The notes under the pieces were generated by a model that did no database searches, was not told the DNA's origin, and saw only the letters and a list, made by a program, of their open reading frames with translations. 9,564 bases of DNA from Bacillota bacterium (lineage in GTDB: Bacteria; Bacillota_H; UBA994; UBA5500), in contig JAAYGE010000188.1 of assembly GCA_012727835.1 (NCBI GenBank), positions 1 to 9,564 of the forward strand. The letters are read 5' to 3'. A program made the position numbers and the translations under genes. Shown one piece after another: positions 1 to 6,610 of the stretch (positions within the stretch are counted from its first letter, which is position 1; every line of letters begins with the position of its first letter).

Positions 1-982
1 ACTCGGCCACGTTGAGAGTAACCATCTGAATGGCGGTAACCGGGTTAATGCCCTCTTCGATAGCCCGGCGCACAATATGATCCAGATGACCGTGCTCAAT
101 CAGGGTGTGGGGGTGGGTATCGTCGGAGACCAAGGTGGCTAGGCGGGTATCAATGCGATGCTCGGTGACGCTACGGGCAACTTCTTTAAGGTCATGCCAA
201 GCCGAACCTTCTCTAAACTGGGCATACATGCCCAAGCGCATTTTGGCCAACGCATCTTCCATGCGTACCGACTCGTGATCGCAGCGGATGCCGGCGGCCG
301 TGTAAGCCACCAGGGCGCGGCCGGTATCGGGCAAGGAGAAGTGGCCGGTTATGGTTTTATTAGCAACTAAGGTGGCTTCTAGTTCGGCGTGCATCCGCTC
401 ATCGCCGTAGATAACTCCGGGGAAATTCATCATTTCCCCTAGGCCCACCACTTCTTCCCACTCCATTGCTTCCCGCACTTCCTCAGGTCCAATACTAGCA
501 CCCGTATCTTCGAATCCTGGAGCCGCCGGCACACAAGACGGCATGGCCACAAAAACCCGCAGAGGAACATGCTTGCTTTCATCGATCATGAGTCGAATGC
601 CGGGAAGGCCGAGAACGTTGGCAATTTCATGGGGGTCCATGTAAACCGCCGTAGTACCATGGGGGACTACCGCTTTAGAATATTCACTCACCGTGATCAT
701 ACTACTTTCAATATGGATATGCCCATCCATGAAGCCGGGCACAATGTAATGATCAGTTGCATCAACAACCTGGGTATTATCTCCTATAGCATGGCTGGCA
801 TCTTCGCCTACATAGGCAATGCGCCCGTGGGTGATGGCCACATCAATTCCATTTTGAATTTCTCCCGTGAGCACGTTAACTAGGCGTCCATTTTGAATAA
901 CAACGTCGGCGGCTGCGCGCCCCATAGCTACCGCCACCAATTGCTTTGTTACTTGGGCCAGTTGGTAACGCTTCTGCAACAT
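1..982 (-). CDS. ade: Adenine deaminase-like amidohydrolase (3' part outside window)
   Basis: The first 327 codons of an amidohydrolase of the adenine deaminase (Ade/AdeC) family, which converts adenine to hypoxanthine and ammonia in purine salvage, in the cytoplasm. Visible in order: an N-terminal beta region with ADVVIQNGRLVNVLTGEI (about 25-42); the metal-binding HxH in DGHIHIESSM (H88, H90); HGTTAVYMDPHEIANVLG (108-125); the metal-bridging Glu in GLGEMMNFPG (E183); H214 in GHFSLPDTG; DHES at 235-238; and the SDDTHP aspartates (287-288). The usual length is about 570-600 residues, so the C-terminal part is missing only because the window ends. The ATG at 982 follows a CGGAGG ribosome site by a few bases. 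It lies 26 bases behind the WalJ-like gene, so the two are probably one operon. GHFS replaces the GHAP usual in canonical enzymes, so this may be a paralogous subfamily with another purine-like substrate. Family membership is firm; exact substrate is inferred. Confidence 0.88.
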   Translation of the reverse strand, partial: MLQKRYQLAQVTKQLVAVAMGRAAADVVIQNGRLVNVLTGEIQNGIDVAITHGRIAYVGEDASHAIGDNTQVVDATDHYIVPGFMDGHIHIESSMITVSEYSKAVVPHGTTAVYMDPHEIANVLGLPGIRLMIDESKHVPLRVFVAMPSCVPAAPGFEDTGASIGPEEVREAMEWEEVVGLGEMMNFPGVIYGDERMHAELEATLVANKTITGHFSLPDTGRALVAYTAAGIRCDHESVRMEDALAKMRLGMYAQFREGSAWHDLKEVARSVTEHRIDTRLATLVSDDTHPHTLIEHGHLDHIVRRAIEEGINPVTAIQMVTLNVAE

Positions 983-1008
983 TCCTACCTCCGTTCTTGC
1001 TTAAAATT

Positions 1009-1860
1009 CTAGACTGGGGCTACCCGGTCTTCCACATCAAGAAAGCTCAACTGCTCCAACTGATGATCTTGACCGTAAAAGGGGCTCGGACTCCGGGCTG
1101 GCAAGCAATATACCGGTATAGTCAGCCCGGTCTGCTCTAACCTGCTGCTAATTGTATGGCAAGCCAAGTCAGGGCAATTACATTCTTCACTGATATGGGC
1201 CAGCCAAATACCTTTGGCTTGGACCGCTAAGCGAGCCAACGCCTGGGCAGCCTGCTCATTAGATAAATGCCCATAGGGGCCTAATACCCGCCGCTTTAAG
1301 GACCAGGGGCGGGAAGACCGCTCTTCCATTTCCACATCGTGGTTAGCTTCAAAGATATAATAATCGCAACCCCGAAGAGCAGCCAACAAATCTTTGTGAC
1401 AATGTCCCAGATCGGTAACCACCGCCAACCTTTCGTGGCCATCACTTATTTCATAACAGAGGGCACCCGCCGCGTCGTGCTGCTTGGCATGGGCCTTGAT
1501 TGTTAGGTCGGCAATTTGTACCGACTGGCCCGCCTCCAGCCGATGGCAGGCATCGTGGTCCAGCTGGCCGCAACCGCTCCGGAGCAATTCCCGCCAGGTG
1601 TCGGTACTGGCATAGGTGGATAAACCATAGCGGGTAGCGAAGGGTTTCTTTATCATGTAGGAAGCCACATGGTCGTAATGGGCGTGGGTTAGGAAAATAC
1701 CCCCTAGCTGACGGGGGTTGATGCCGATATGTTTTAAATTTCGCTCCAAGCGACGAAGCGACACGCCCGCATCAACTAGGATAGCCGTGCCACGGGAGCT
1801 CTGGATGAAATAACAGTTGCCAGCGCTGCTACTGGCGAAGGAACAGAATTTAAGACTCAA
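1009..1860 (-). CDS. WalJ/YycJ-like metallo-beta-lactamase-fold hydrolase
   Basis: A 283-residue metallo-beta-lactamase-fold protein, close to the length of Bacillus WalJ/YycJ (about 264). It shows the N-terminal ASSSAGNCYFI and LVDAGVS strands (about 9-34), the metal-binding HxHxDH as THAHYDH (H59, H61, D63, H64), a further VVTDLGH aspartate near 150, EANHD near 173, GPYGHLSNEQA, and a late LAHISEECN motif matching the family's LSHLSxxN. Proteins of this group are predicted cytoplasmic metal-dependent nucleases or phosphodiesterases; in Bacillus, WalJ is encoded with the WalRK cell-wall kinase system and affects coordination of division with replication. No walRK genes are visible here. The start is taken as TTG at 1860, where the family's MSLxF beginning falls and AAAGGA lies 8 bases upstream. 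A good promoter sits just upstream, and the adenine deaminase gene follows closely. Family call firm; physiological role inferred. Confidence 0.87.
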   Translation of the reverse strand: MSLKFCSFASSSAGNCYFIQSSRGTAILVDAGVSLRRLERNLKHIGINPRQLGGIFLTHAHYDHVASYMIKKPFATRYGLSTYASTDTWRELLRSGCGQLDHDACHRLEAGQSVQIADLTIKAHAKQHDAAGALCYEISDGHERLAVVTDLGHCHKDLLAALRGCDYYIFEANHDVEMEERSSRPWSLKRRVLGPYGHLSNEQAAQALARLAVQAKGIWLAHISEECNCPDLACHTISSRLEQTGLTIPVYCLPARSPSPFYGQDHQLEQLSFLDVEDRVAPV

Positions 1861-1880
1861 GGGACTAATCCTTTCTAGGT

Positions 1881-1909
1881 ATTGTACAAGTATACCTATA
1901 TATATTCAA
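1881..1909 (-). promoter_or_regulatory. Predicted sigma-A promoter of the walJ-like/ade-like operon
   Basis: On the minus strand a TTGAAT -35 box (1904-1909) and a TACAAT -10 box (1881-1886) are separated by exactly 17 bases. Transcription would begin near 1874, only about 14 bases before the TTG start, which leaves a very short leader holding little more than the ribosome site. Predicted from sequence only. Confidence 0.5.
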
Positions 1910-1988
1910 ACAGGAATACCAATTACCTGCCGTGTAAAAGGACTCATGGCTAATGTCTAACTAGTAGCCATCACAATAATATTCGGAC

Positions 1989-2022
1989 GGGGGTGTCGCA
2001 AGAGAGGTTTTGCAACACCCCC
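1989..2022 (-). terminator. Strong hairpin after glyS, probable terminator
   Basis: A 13-bp inverted repeat (1989-2001 with 2010-2022, one G-T pair, 8-base loop) begins 10 bases after the glyS stop codon. GGGGG/CCCCC at the base makes it very stable. Neither flank has a true T run, so termination may be inefficient or the hairpin may mainly protect the mRNA 3' end. The downstream gene has its own promoter at 1881-1909, consistent with a transcription boundary here. Confidence 0.55.
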
Positions 2023-2032
2023 ATTTATAGAA

Positions 2033-3421
2033 CTAAAACTGTAGCCGCTCTTGTAAGTAGGGCAGCAAGTCGGAGATAGGTAGACGAACCTGCTCCATGC
2101 TATCACGCTCCCGCACGGTGACAGCCTTGTCTTCCAGAGAATCAAAGTCGAAGGTGACGCAGTAGGGAGTGCCGATTTCGTCCTGCCGACGATAGCGCTT
2201 GCCAATGCTGCCGGTTTCATCATAATCGCATACCATATGGGGACGCAGTAGGTCATAAACCTCCCGGGCCTGGTCGCCCAGTTTCTTGCTCAAGGGCAGC
2301 ACAGCCACCTTAATGGGCGCTAAAGCCGGATGCAGGTGCAGTACGGTACGCACATCACCGGGCTTAATCTCTTCTTCTTCGTAGGCGTCTACTAAGAAGG
2401 TCAGGAGCAAGCGCTCAACACCCACCGAAGGCTCAATGCAATAGGGCAGGAAGCGCTCGTTGGTATCCGGATCCAGATAGGTCATATCCTCACCCGAGTG
2501 CTCTTGGTGCACCCTCAGGTCGAAATCGGTACGGTCGGCAACACCCCATAGCTCGCCCCAACCGAAGGGATATTTGTATTCGAAGTCGGTGGTGGCCCGA
2601 CTATAGTGGGAAAGCTCTTCTGCACTATGATCCCGCAGGCGCAAATTGTCTTCCCGCAGCCCTAGGGACAATAGCCAGTCCTTACAGAAACTGCGCCAAT
2701 AATCGAACCAATGGGATGCCTCCTCGGGCTTGCAGAAAAACTCCAGCTCCATCTGTTCAAATTCGCGGGTACGGAAGATGAAGTTACCCGGCGTATTTTC
2801 GTTACGGAAGGACTTTCCGATTTGGCCGATGCCAAAGGGAAGTCTTTTACGGGTTGTGCGTTGAATACTCTTGAAGTTTACAAAGATGCCTTGCGCCGTT
2901 TCCGGCCGCAGATAGACCTCCGATTGGGAATCTTCCGTCACGCCCTGGAAAGTCTTGAACATGAGGTTAAACTTACGAATATCGGTAAAATTAGCCTCTC
3001 CACATTTGGGGCAGACGATATTCTTCTGATCGATAATGGCCTTTAATTCTTCATTCCCCAGACCTTCCAGCTGCATAGTTTCGCCATGCTCGCTGGCCCA
3101 ATCCTCAATGAGATGGTCGGCACGGAAACGGGAGCGACATTCACGACAGTCCAGCAGCGGATCGGCAAAATTGCTCAAGTGGCCTGAGGCCACCCAAGTT
3201 TGGGGATTCATAAGAAAGGAGGCGTCCACACCCACGTTGTAGGGCGATTCTTGTATAAATTTCTTCCACCAAACCTGTTTGATATTATTCTTTAGCTCTA
3301 CCCCTAGAGGACCGTAGTCCCAGGTGTTGGCCAGGCCGCCGTAAATCTCCGAGCCGGGGAAAATAAAGCCCCGCGATTTACAGAGGGCGACCAGTTTTTC
3401 CATTGTAACTCTTTCAGCCAT
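2033..3421 (-). CDS. glyS: Glycyl-tRNA synthetase, homodimeric alpha2 class II type
   Basis: A 462-residue glycyl-tRNA synthetase, which charges tRNA-Gly in the cytoplasm. It is the single-chain alpha2 type, not the two-gene GlyQ/GlyS type: it starts with a catalytic region holding [15 protein letters not shown] (about 26-40), then four zinc-ligand-like cysteines (C92, C95, C137, C140), the [13 protein letters not shown] region (171-183), class II motif 2 around [21 protein letters not shown] (split near 205-225), and motif 3 in [13 protein letters not shown] (328-340). The C-terminal 100 residues form the HGTP anticodon-binding domain ([32 protein letters not shown] region). Length matches the family. 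The ATG at 3421 lies 9 bases after GGAGGAG. It is a single-gene unit governed by the T-box leader upstream, with its promoter overlapping the end of the preceding gene and a hairpin just after the stop. Confidence 0.97.
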   Translation of the reverse strand: MAERVTMEKLVALCKSRGFIFPGSEIYGGLANTWDYGPLGVELKNNIKQVWWKKFIQESPYNVGVDASFLMNPQTWVASGHLSNFADPLLDCRECRSRFRADHLIEDWASEHGETMQLEGLGNEELKAIIDQKNIVCPKCGEANFTDIRKFNLMFKTFQGVTEDSQSEVYLRPETAQGIFVNFKSIQRTTRKRLPFGIGQIGKSFRNENTPGNFIFRTREFEQMELEFFCKPEEASHWFDYWRSFCKDWLLSLGLREDNLRLRDHSAEELSHYSRATTDFEYKYPFGWGELWGVADRTDFDLRVHQEHSGEDMTYLDPDTNERFLPYCIEPSVGVERLLLTFLVDAYEEEEIKPGDVRTVLHLHPALAPIKVAVLPLSKKLGDQAREVYDLLRPHMVCDYDETGSIGKRYRRQDEIGTPYCVTFDFDSLEDKAVTVRERDSMEQVRLPISDLLPYLQERLQF

Positions 3422-3484
3422 TTAACTACTCCTCCTTCATATATGTAGGGGCCGGACCGAGGAACTACCCCCGGTGGCGGATAC

Positions 3485-3525
3485 AAAAAAAACAGGCCTT
3501 CATCCCCTAAGGGACGAAAGACCTG
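3485..3525 (-). terminator. T-box-controlled intrinsic terminator
   Basis: On the minus strand a helix of about 14 pairs (CAGG...CCTG at its base, one bulged T, TTAG-type loop) is followed directly by eight T residues (3492-3485). It is mutually exclusive with the antiterminator because the 5' arm TCCCT is shared with the T-box pairing. About 60 bases separate it from the glyS start. Confidence 0.93.
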
Positions 3526-3698
3526 TGCTTCCGCGGTTCCACCCTTGTTGGCCTGCACGCCCTTACTGGCAGGCCCACTCTGATGCATTGAGACTCCAGG
3601 GCGCCACTTTATCCCGCTTGCCACCAGGCTTCCACCATCCCTGGCTCGCTAAGGCAAGTTGTAAGGGGTAAAGCCTCCCCTTCCCCGTCTCGTCTCCT
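3485..3698 (-). promoter_or_regulatory. Glycine T-box riboswitch leader of glyS
   Basis: A tRNA-sensing leader that lets transcription continue into glyS when uncharged tRNA-Gly accumulates. On the minus strand, Stem I is closed by GAGAC (3687-3691 or 3692-3696) with GTCTC (3590-3594); it includes a CTTGCC/GGCAAG helix and the conserved distal segment GCGAGCCAGGGATGGTGG. The specifier is read as GGC at 3605-3603, a glycine codon, followed by a purine. Stem III is the 7-bp helix 3550-3556/3569-3575. The T-box AGGGTGGAACCGCG occupies 3545-3532; its TGGA bulge would pair with an acceptor end having discriminator U, as expected for bacterial tRNA-Gly. Its AGGG can pair with the TCCCT that is otherwise the 5' arm of the terminator, giving the antiterminator switch. 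Specifier and bulge agree with the gene downstream, so specificity is well supported. Confidence 0.95.
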
Positions 3699-3711
3699 AA
3701 AAAGTTATTGG

Positions 3712-5013
3712 CTAAATATTAGCAGGCCCAGAAAGGGAAGTCAAGCTATCTCTCTCCATTAGAGGGCACTTTTTCAGCTTGTACACACGAAAACCCACAT
3801 CTAGTGCAGCTGATGGATGCTTAGCTTTTAGTAGATCGCCGGCACGGCGAATGCGTTCCTTCCCGATCTCGCTAATATTAGTATAGCCGGCCACATAGGC
3901 CGGACTGCCCTCGTCGGTGGGCTCGGGCCATTGTACCATGATGAAGGAGCGCCTACTGCCGGTTGCGCCGTTAAGCTCCATTACCGCATGGGCGGTGCTG
4001 GCGGAGCCGGAGAAGAAATCAAGAATTACTCCCTCGGGACCTACGCCGCCCATTTGGATGAGCCTTTTAATCAACTCCACCGGCTTCGGATAATCAAAAA
4101 CTTTAGTGCCAAAAAGTTTCTTGAGCAGGGGCGCTCCGCTACCCACCCCGATGTCGTCGATCCAGGTGGTGAATTTCTTGGTGGCGACACGCCCCGGGGG
4201 CGGTGCATATACCTTTTCGTAAGCCACATAACCGTCTTGCGTCTTAACGAATTCCACGTTACCAGCGGCCAGTTCCCGTTCCATACGGGCCTGCCCCCAG
4301 CGCCAACACCCCTCTTCCGTTGCTGATAGCATAGGGTACACCGGTGTATTGTCGGGGGCTAGAATGGGATAAAACAAGTTCGGCCGGTCGCTGCGTCGAC
4401 TATTGGCACCCCACTTGCGTAACAGGCGGGTTTTATAATATTGCCGTTTAACCGGGTCAAATTTGGGATAAGCGTCGCCCTGCTTCACCTGTTGGCCGGC
4501 TTGAAACTGGGACGCGTCCTTGGCATAGCACAGAATATACTCATGCACCACGGCAAAGTGCTTGCTGTCTTGACGACCTCCTCTGCCCTTCCAGCAGATT
4601 TGAGCCACAAAGTTCTGTTCTCCAAAAATCTCATGGGCCATGAGGCGCAGGTTGACCAGCTCGTGGTCATCAATACTGATAAAGATAACGCCTGTGTCGG
4701 TTAAGAGCTGGTGAGCCAATTGTAGCCGAGGATACATCATCTGGCACCAATCGGCCGACCTGCGAAAGCTATCGTTATAGATAAAGTCTTTACCCGTGTT
4801 GTAGGGTGGATCGATATAGATCATATCTATGGAGTTGGCATGACTGGCTAGCAGCAGCCGTAGGACGACCAGGTTATCGCCTTCAAAATAGAGGTTCTTA
4901 GTGCAATGCCAATGCCGACTTTCTTCGGGGCACGGTAAAAAACTTTCTTCCCCATCAACAGAGACGGGTGGCCTCCCCGTCTGCATTTTTTCACCTAGCC
5001 TCCATCTTTCCAT
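3712..5013 (-). CDS. Solitary type III Mod-like DNA adenine-N6 methyltransferase
   Basis: A 433-residue beta-class DNA methyltransferase. EGDNLVVLRLLLASHANSI leads to catalytic motif IV, YIDPPYNTG (DPPY at 68-71), then FIYNDSF; a target-recognition stretch fills about 140-320; AdoMet-binding motif I comes late as LDFFSGSASTAHAVM (331-345). The order IV, recognition region, I defines the beta class of type III Mod subunits, which transfer a methyl group to adenine N6. The protein stops soon after DVGFRVYKLK (405-414), whereas typical Mod proteins (about 600 residues or more) continue further and also have a longer N-terminus. No Res helicase-nuclease gene is in the window, so it looks like an orphan methylase, perhaps epigenetic rather than restrictive. 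The ATG at 5013 follows AGGAG closely; M10 is a possible alternative with its own weak site. It begins 13 bases after the MntP-like gene, implying co-transcription. Target sequence cannot be predicted. Confidence 0.88.
   Translation of the reverse strand: MERWRLGEKMQTGRPPVSVDGEESFLPCPEESRHWHCTKNLYFEGDNLVVLRLLLASHANSIDMIYIDPPYNTGKDFIYNDSFRRSADWCQMMYPRLQLAHQLLTDTGVIFISIDDHELVNLRLMAHEIFGEQNFVAQICWKGRGGRQDSKHFAVVHEYILCYAKDASQFQAGQQVKQGDAYPKFDPVKRQYYKTRLLRKWGANSRRSDRPNLFYPILAPDNTPVYPMLSATEEGCWRWGQARMERELAAGNVEFVKTQDGYVAYEKVYAPPPGRVATKKFTTWIDDIGVGSGAPLLKKLFGTKVFDYPKPVELIKRLIQMGGVGPEGVILDFFSGSASTAHAVMELNGATGSRRSFIMVQWPEPTDEGSPAYVAGYTNISEIGKERIRRAGDLLKAKHPSAALDVGFRVYKLKKCPLMERDSLTSLSGPANI
3716..3744 (-). 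promoter_or_regulatory. Predicted sigma-A promoter of the T-box/glyS transcript
   Basis: TTGACT (-35, 3739-3744) and TAATAT (-10, 3716-3721) are spaced by exactly 17 bases, a near-consensus match. The -10 box overlaps the last sense codons of the DNA methyltransferase gene, whose stop codon is at 3712-3714. Transcription would start near 3709, giving a leader of about 290 bases that contains the full T-box. Confidence 0.7.
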
Positions 5014-5026
5014 TCTACTTCTCCTA

Positions 5027-5656
5027 TTAAAGCAGGCCCAAATGTTCTACTAAAATCTTAGAACCGATCAAAACCAGCATGATACCTCCCACCAACTCGG
5101 CCTTGGACTTGAACCCGGCACCGAATATACTCCCCACTTTAACACCGAAAGAGGATAAGGCGAAGGTGATGATCCCGATAAGAAGAATTGCTTGCACGAT
5201 ATTAACTTGCAGAAAAGCTAAGGACACCCCCACAGCCAGCGCATCGATACTGGTGGCAACAGCCAGGGGTAACATCTCGGCGGGTCTAAGAGAGGCTTCC
5301 TGATTGTCGGGCCGTTTGCCACCGGGACATTCCCGGTCGAGGCAATCACCTGCAGCAGGACATTCCCGGTCAGGGCAACCCTCCTGTTCAAAACTTTCTA
5401 AGATCATTCTGACACCTAGAAAACCCAACAATCCGAAAGCTATCCAATGATCGTAGGCCACCACCTGCTCGGCAAAGCGGGTGGCCACCGTATAGCCGAT
5501 AAGTGGCATGAGGGCTTGAAAGGAGCCAAAATACAACCCGACAACGGTGGCCTTCTTTGCAGTAGCTTTGCGCATGGTCAGCCCAGTACAAATGGCTACA
5601 GCTACCGCGTCCATAGAAAGGCCGACCGCCAGGGCAAGCATTTCGATTAGGTCCAT
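5027..5656 (-). CDS. mntP: MntP-like manganese efflux membrane protein with Cys-rich loop
   Basis: A 209-residue polytopic membrane protein of the MntP (UPF0059) family, putative manganese exporters of the inner membrane. The two homologous halves each carry the family's intramembrane aspartate motif: GLSMDAVAVAICTG (D16) and ATSIDALAVGVSLAF (D138). About six hydrophobic segments are visible (roughly 3-24, 37-57, 68-87, 128-150, 153-172, 187-206). The central loop (about 90-125) holds an unusual cysteine-rich duplication, CPDRECPAAGD then CLDRECPGGKR (C94, C99, C105, C110), which accounts for the protein being about 20 residues longer than E. coli MntP (188). The ATG at 5656 follows GGAGG by 10 bases. 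It has its own predicted promoter and a leader hairpin, and the DNA methyltransferase gene follows 13 bases after the stop. Manganese as substrate is known for the family, inferred here. Confidence 0.92.
   Translation of the reverse strand: MDLIEMLALAVGLSMDAVAVAICTGLTMRKATAKKATVVGLYFGSFQALMPLIGYTVATRFAEQVVAYDHWIAFGLLGFLGVRMILESFEQEGCPDRECPAAGDCLDRECPGGKRPDNQEASLRPAEMLPLAVATSIDALAVGVSLAFLQVNIVQAILLIGIITFALSSFGVKVGSIFGAGFKSKAELVGGIMLVLIGSKILVEHLGLL
5312..5377 (-). repeat. Imperfect 33-bp tandem duplication inside the MntP-like gene
   Basis: Two adjacent 33-base units (5345-5377 and 5312-5344) encode 11-residue units sharing Cys-x-Asp-Arg-Glu-Cys-Pro. A 14-base core, GGACATTCCCGGTC on the plus strand, is identical at 5325-5338 and 5358-5371, exactly 33 bases apart. 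The remaining bases have diverged. This is consistent with an in-frame duplication in the cytoplasmic or extracytoplasmic loop of the transporter. Confidence 0.8.
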
Positions 5657-5693
5657 TAGTTTATATCCTCCAAATAGCGTGTTTCAGTAAAGA

Positions 5694-5726
5694 GACTCAA
5701 ATACAACCCGAGGTTGTACTTGAGTC
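5694..5726 (-). promoter_or_regulatory. 15-bp hairpin in the leader of the MntP-like gene
   Basis: Arms 5694-5708 and 5712-5726 pair over 15 positions around a 3-base loop; on the minus-strand RNA the only non-Watson-Crick pair is one G-U. It lies between the predicted promoter and the GGAGG ribosome site, starting about 38 bases before the ATG. The flank after it (TCTCTTTACTG) is not a proper T run, so it is a weak terminator candidate at most; it may be an attenuator, a protein site or an RNA stabiliser. Confidence 0.6.
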
Positions 5727-5758
5727 CAGGACAATCCTTGTTGGCTTGTTGTACAGGC

Positions 5759-5787
5759 AATATAGCATAGAGCTTAAAGGCTGGCAA
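5759..5787 (-). promoter_or_regulatory. Predicted sigma-A promoter of the mntP-like/methyltransferase unit
   Basis: TTGCCA (-35, 5782-5787) and TATATT (-10, 5759-5764) are separated by 17 bases, each matching five of six consensus positions. Transcription would start near 5752, leaving a leader of about 95 bases that contains the 5694-5726 hairpin. A GCTGGC/GCCAGC inverted repeat (5780-5785 and 5803-5808) overlaps the -35 box and might bind a regulator. Confidence 0.6.
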
Positions 5788-5850
5788 TTTCTCCACTGCC
5801 TGGCCAGCATATCAGGCTAGGCTCGTATCAAACCCTCAACTAAACCAGTC

Positions 5851-6594
5851 TTACTTCTGAAACAAATATAATGCCCAACCCAGGGTATCGCGCTCATAGC
5901 GCAGGTAAAGATCACGAGTAGCCCGCCGACGCCGGAGCAACTCGGGGACATCGGGGTCGTGGGGATTTTCTAAAGCGAAGCGCTCGGCCGCCTGCACCTG
6001 TAGCCACTCATAGCGGTCGAAATCATCTTTGCTACTGCAGATGGCATAGAGCGGTGTTAGTCCTAACTCCAGCGCTATGTATATGTTCCCCGCATAGGTG
6101 GCGAAAACGTCGGCTTGCATACCGGCCTGCTGTAGGTAATCGGGGCTGGGCTCCTGTAACCAGTAGGGCTCACCCACTAGAATAAGGCCTTGAGGCCGCG
6201 TAAGATTGGCCAGCGCCTTTAGAGCCCCCCGATAACCACCAAAGGCGAAGCTGGCCCCTAAGCACATGGATAGGTCGAAGCTTTCTAGCCCTCCCTGGAA
6301 ACAAGCCCCACCGGTAAGCTGAAAATCGAGCCGGGAGGGCGGCCGCACCCGGGCTTGGGCTCGTGACTTGGCCGCTGCGACCATACCCGGGGACGGGTCT
6401 ACACCAATACCATTAATCTCATAACGCTCGGCTATCCGCACCAGGGGTTCGGCCTTTCCGCAGCCGATATCTAAAACCGTTGCCCCCGGAGGCAAGCGCA
6501 GCAGAGCGATCATTTCGTCTAGCTTTTCCAAGCTGATAGGATTCATAATGTCGTGATCACGATGGGTAATTTCGAAGTATCTCCATCTATCCAT
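5851..6594 (-). CDS. Class I SAM-dependent methyltransferase, substrate unknown
   Basis: A 247-residue Rossmann-fold methyltransferase. AdoMet-binding motif I is TVLDIGCGKAEPLVRIAERY (39-58), the motif II acidic residue is D66 in GIGVDPSPGM, and SFDLSMCLGASFAFGGYRGAL (106-124) and GLILVGEPYW (136-145) correspond to the later core strands. The start MDRWRYFEITHRDHDIMNP is typical of a group of uncharacterised SAM-dependent methyltransferases; a C-terminal region rich in Arg and aromatic residues ends in WALYLFQK. No signal peptide or membrane segment, so cytoplasmic. The ATG at 6594 is chosen because AAGGAGG (6601-6607) lies 6 bases upstream; a longer in-frame GTG at 6618 would place that ribosome site inside the coding sequence. 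The preceding small membrane-protein gene ends only 16 bases before this start, so the two are probably co-expressed. The substrate (small molecule, lipid or other) cannot be told from sequence. Confidence 0.85.
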   Translation of the reverse strand: MDRWRYFEITHRDHDIMNPISLEKLDEMIALLRLPPGATVLDIGCGKAEPLVRIAERYEINGIGVDPSPGMVAAAKSRAQARVRPPSRLDFQLTGGACFQGGLESFDLSMCLGASFAFGGYRGALKALANLTRPQGLILVGEPYWLQEPSPDYLQQAGMQADVFATYAGNIYIALELGLTPLYAICSSKDDFDRYEWLQVQAAERFALENPHDPDVPELLRRRRATRDLYLRYERDTLGWALYLFQK

Positions 6595-6600
6595 TGTAAA

Positions 6601-6607
6601 CCTCCTT
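6601..6607 (-). promoter_or_regulatory. Ribosome binding site fixing the methyltransferase start
   Basis: AAGGAGG on the minus strand with a 6-base spacer to the ATG at 6594. It lies within the short gap after the stop of the small upstream gene (6611-6613) and overlaps the longer in-frame GTG reading, which argues for the ATG. Confidence 0.8.
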
Positions 6608-6610
6608 GTG

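Noticed and set aside
3304..3671. Open frames on both strands across the T-box region (3304-3624 minus, 3474-3671 plus)
   Set aside because: They lie over the structured T-box RNA and the start of glyS, have no ribosome sites and no family resemblance.
5312..5377. CRISPR-like or mobile-element repeat
   Set aside because: Only two adjacent imperfect 33-base units, in frame within a coding sequence, with no spacers; it is a protein repeat.
5657..5760. yybP-ykoY manganese riboswitch upstream of the mntP-like gene
   Set aside because: Expected from family knowledge, but the conserved core was not recognisable; only a simple hairpin is visible.
5780..5808. GCTGGC/GCCAGC inverted repeat as a terminator of the SAM methyltransferase gene
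   Set aside because: The stem is short, the loop is 17 bases, and the minus-strand flank is only CCTTT. It overlaps the predicted -35 box, so an operator is as likely; not called as a terminator.
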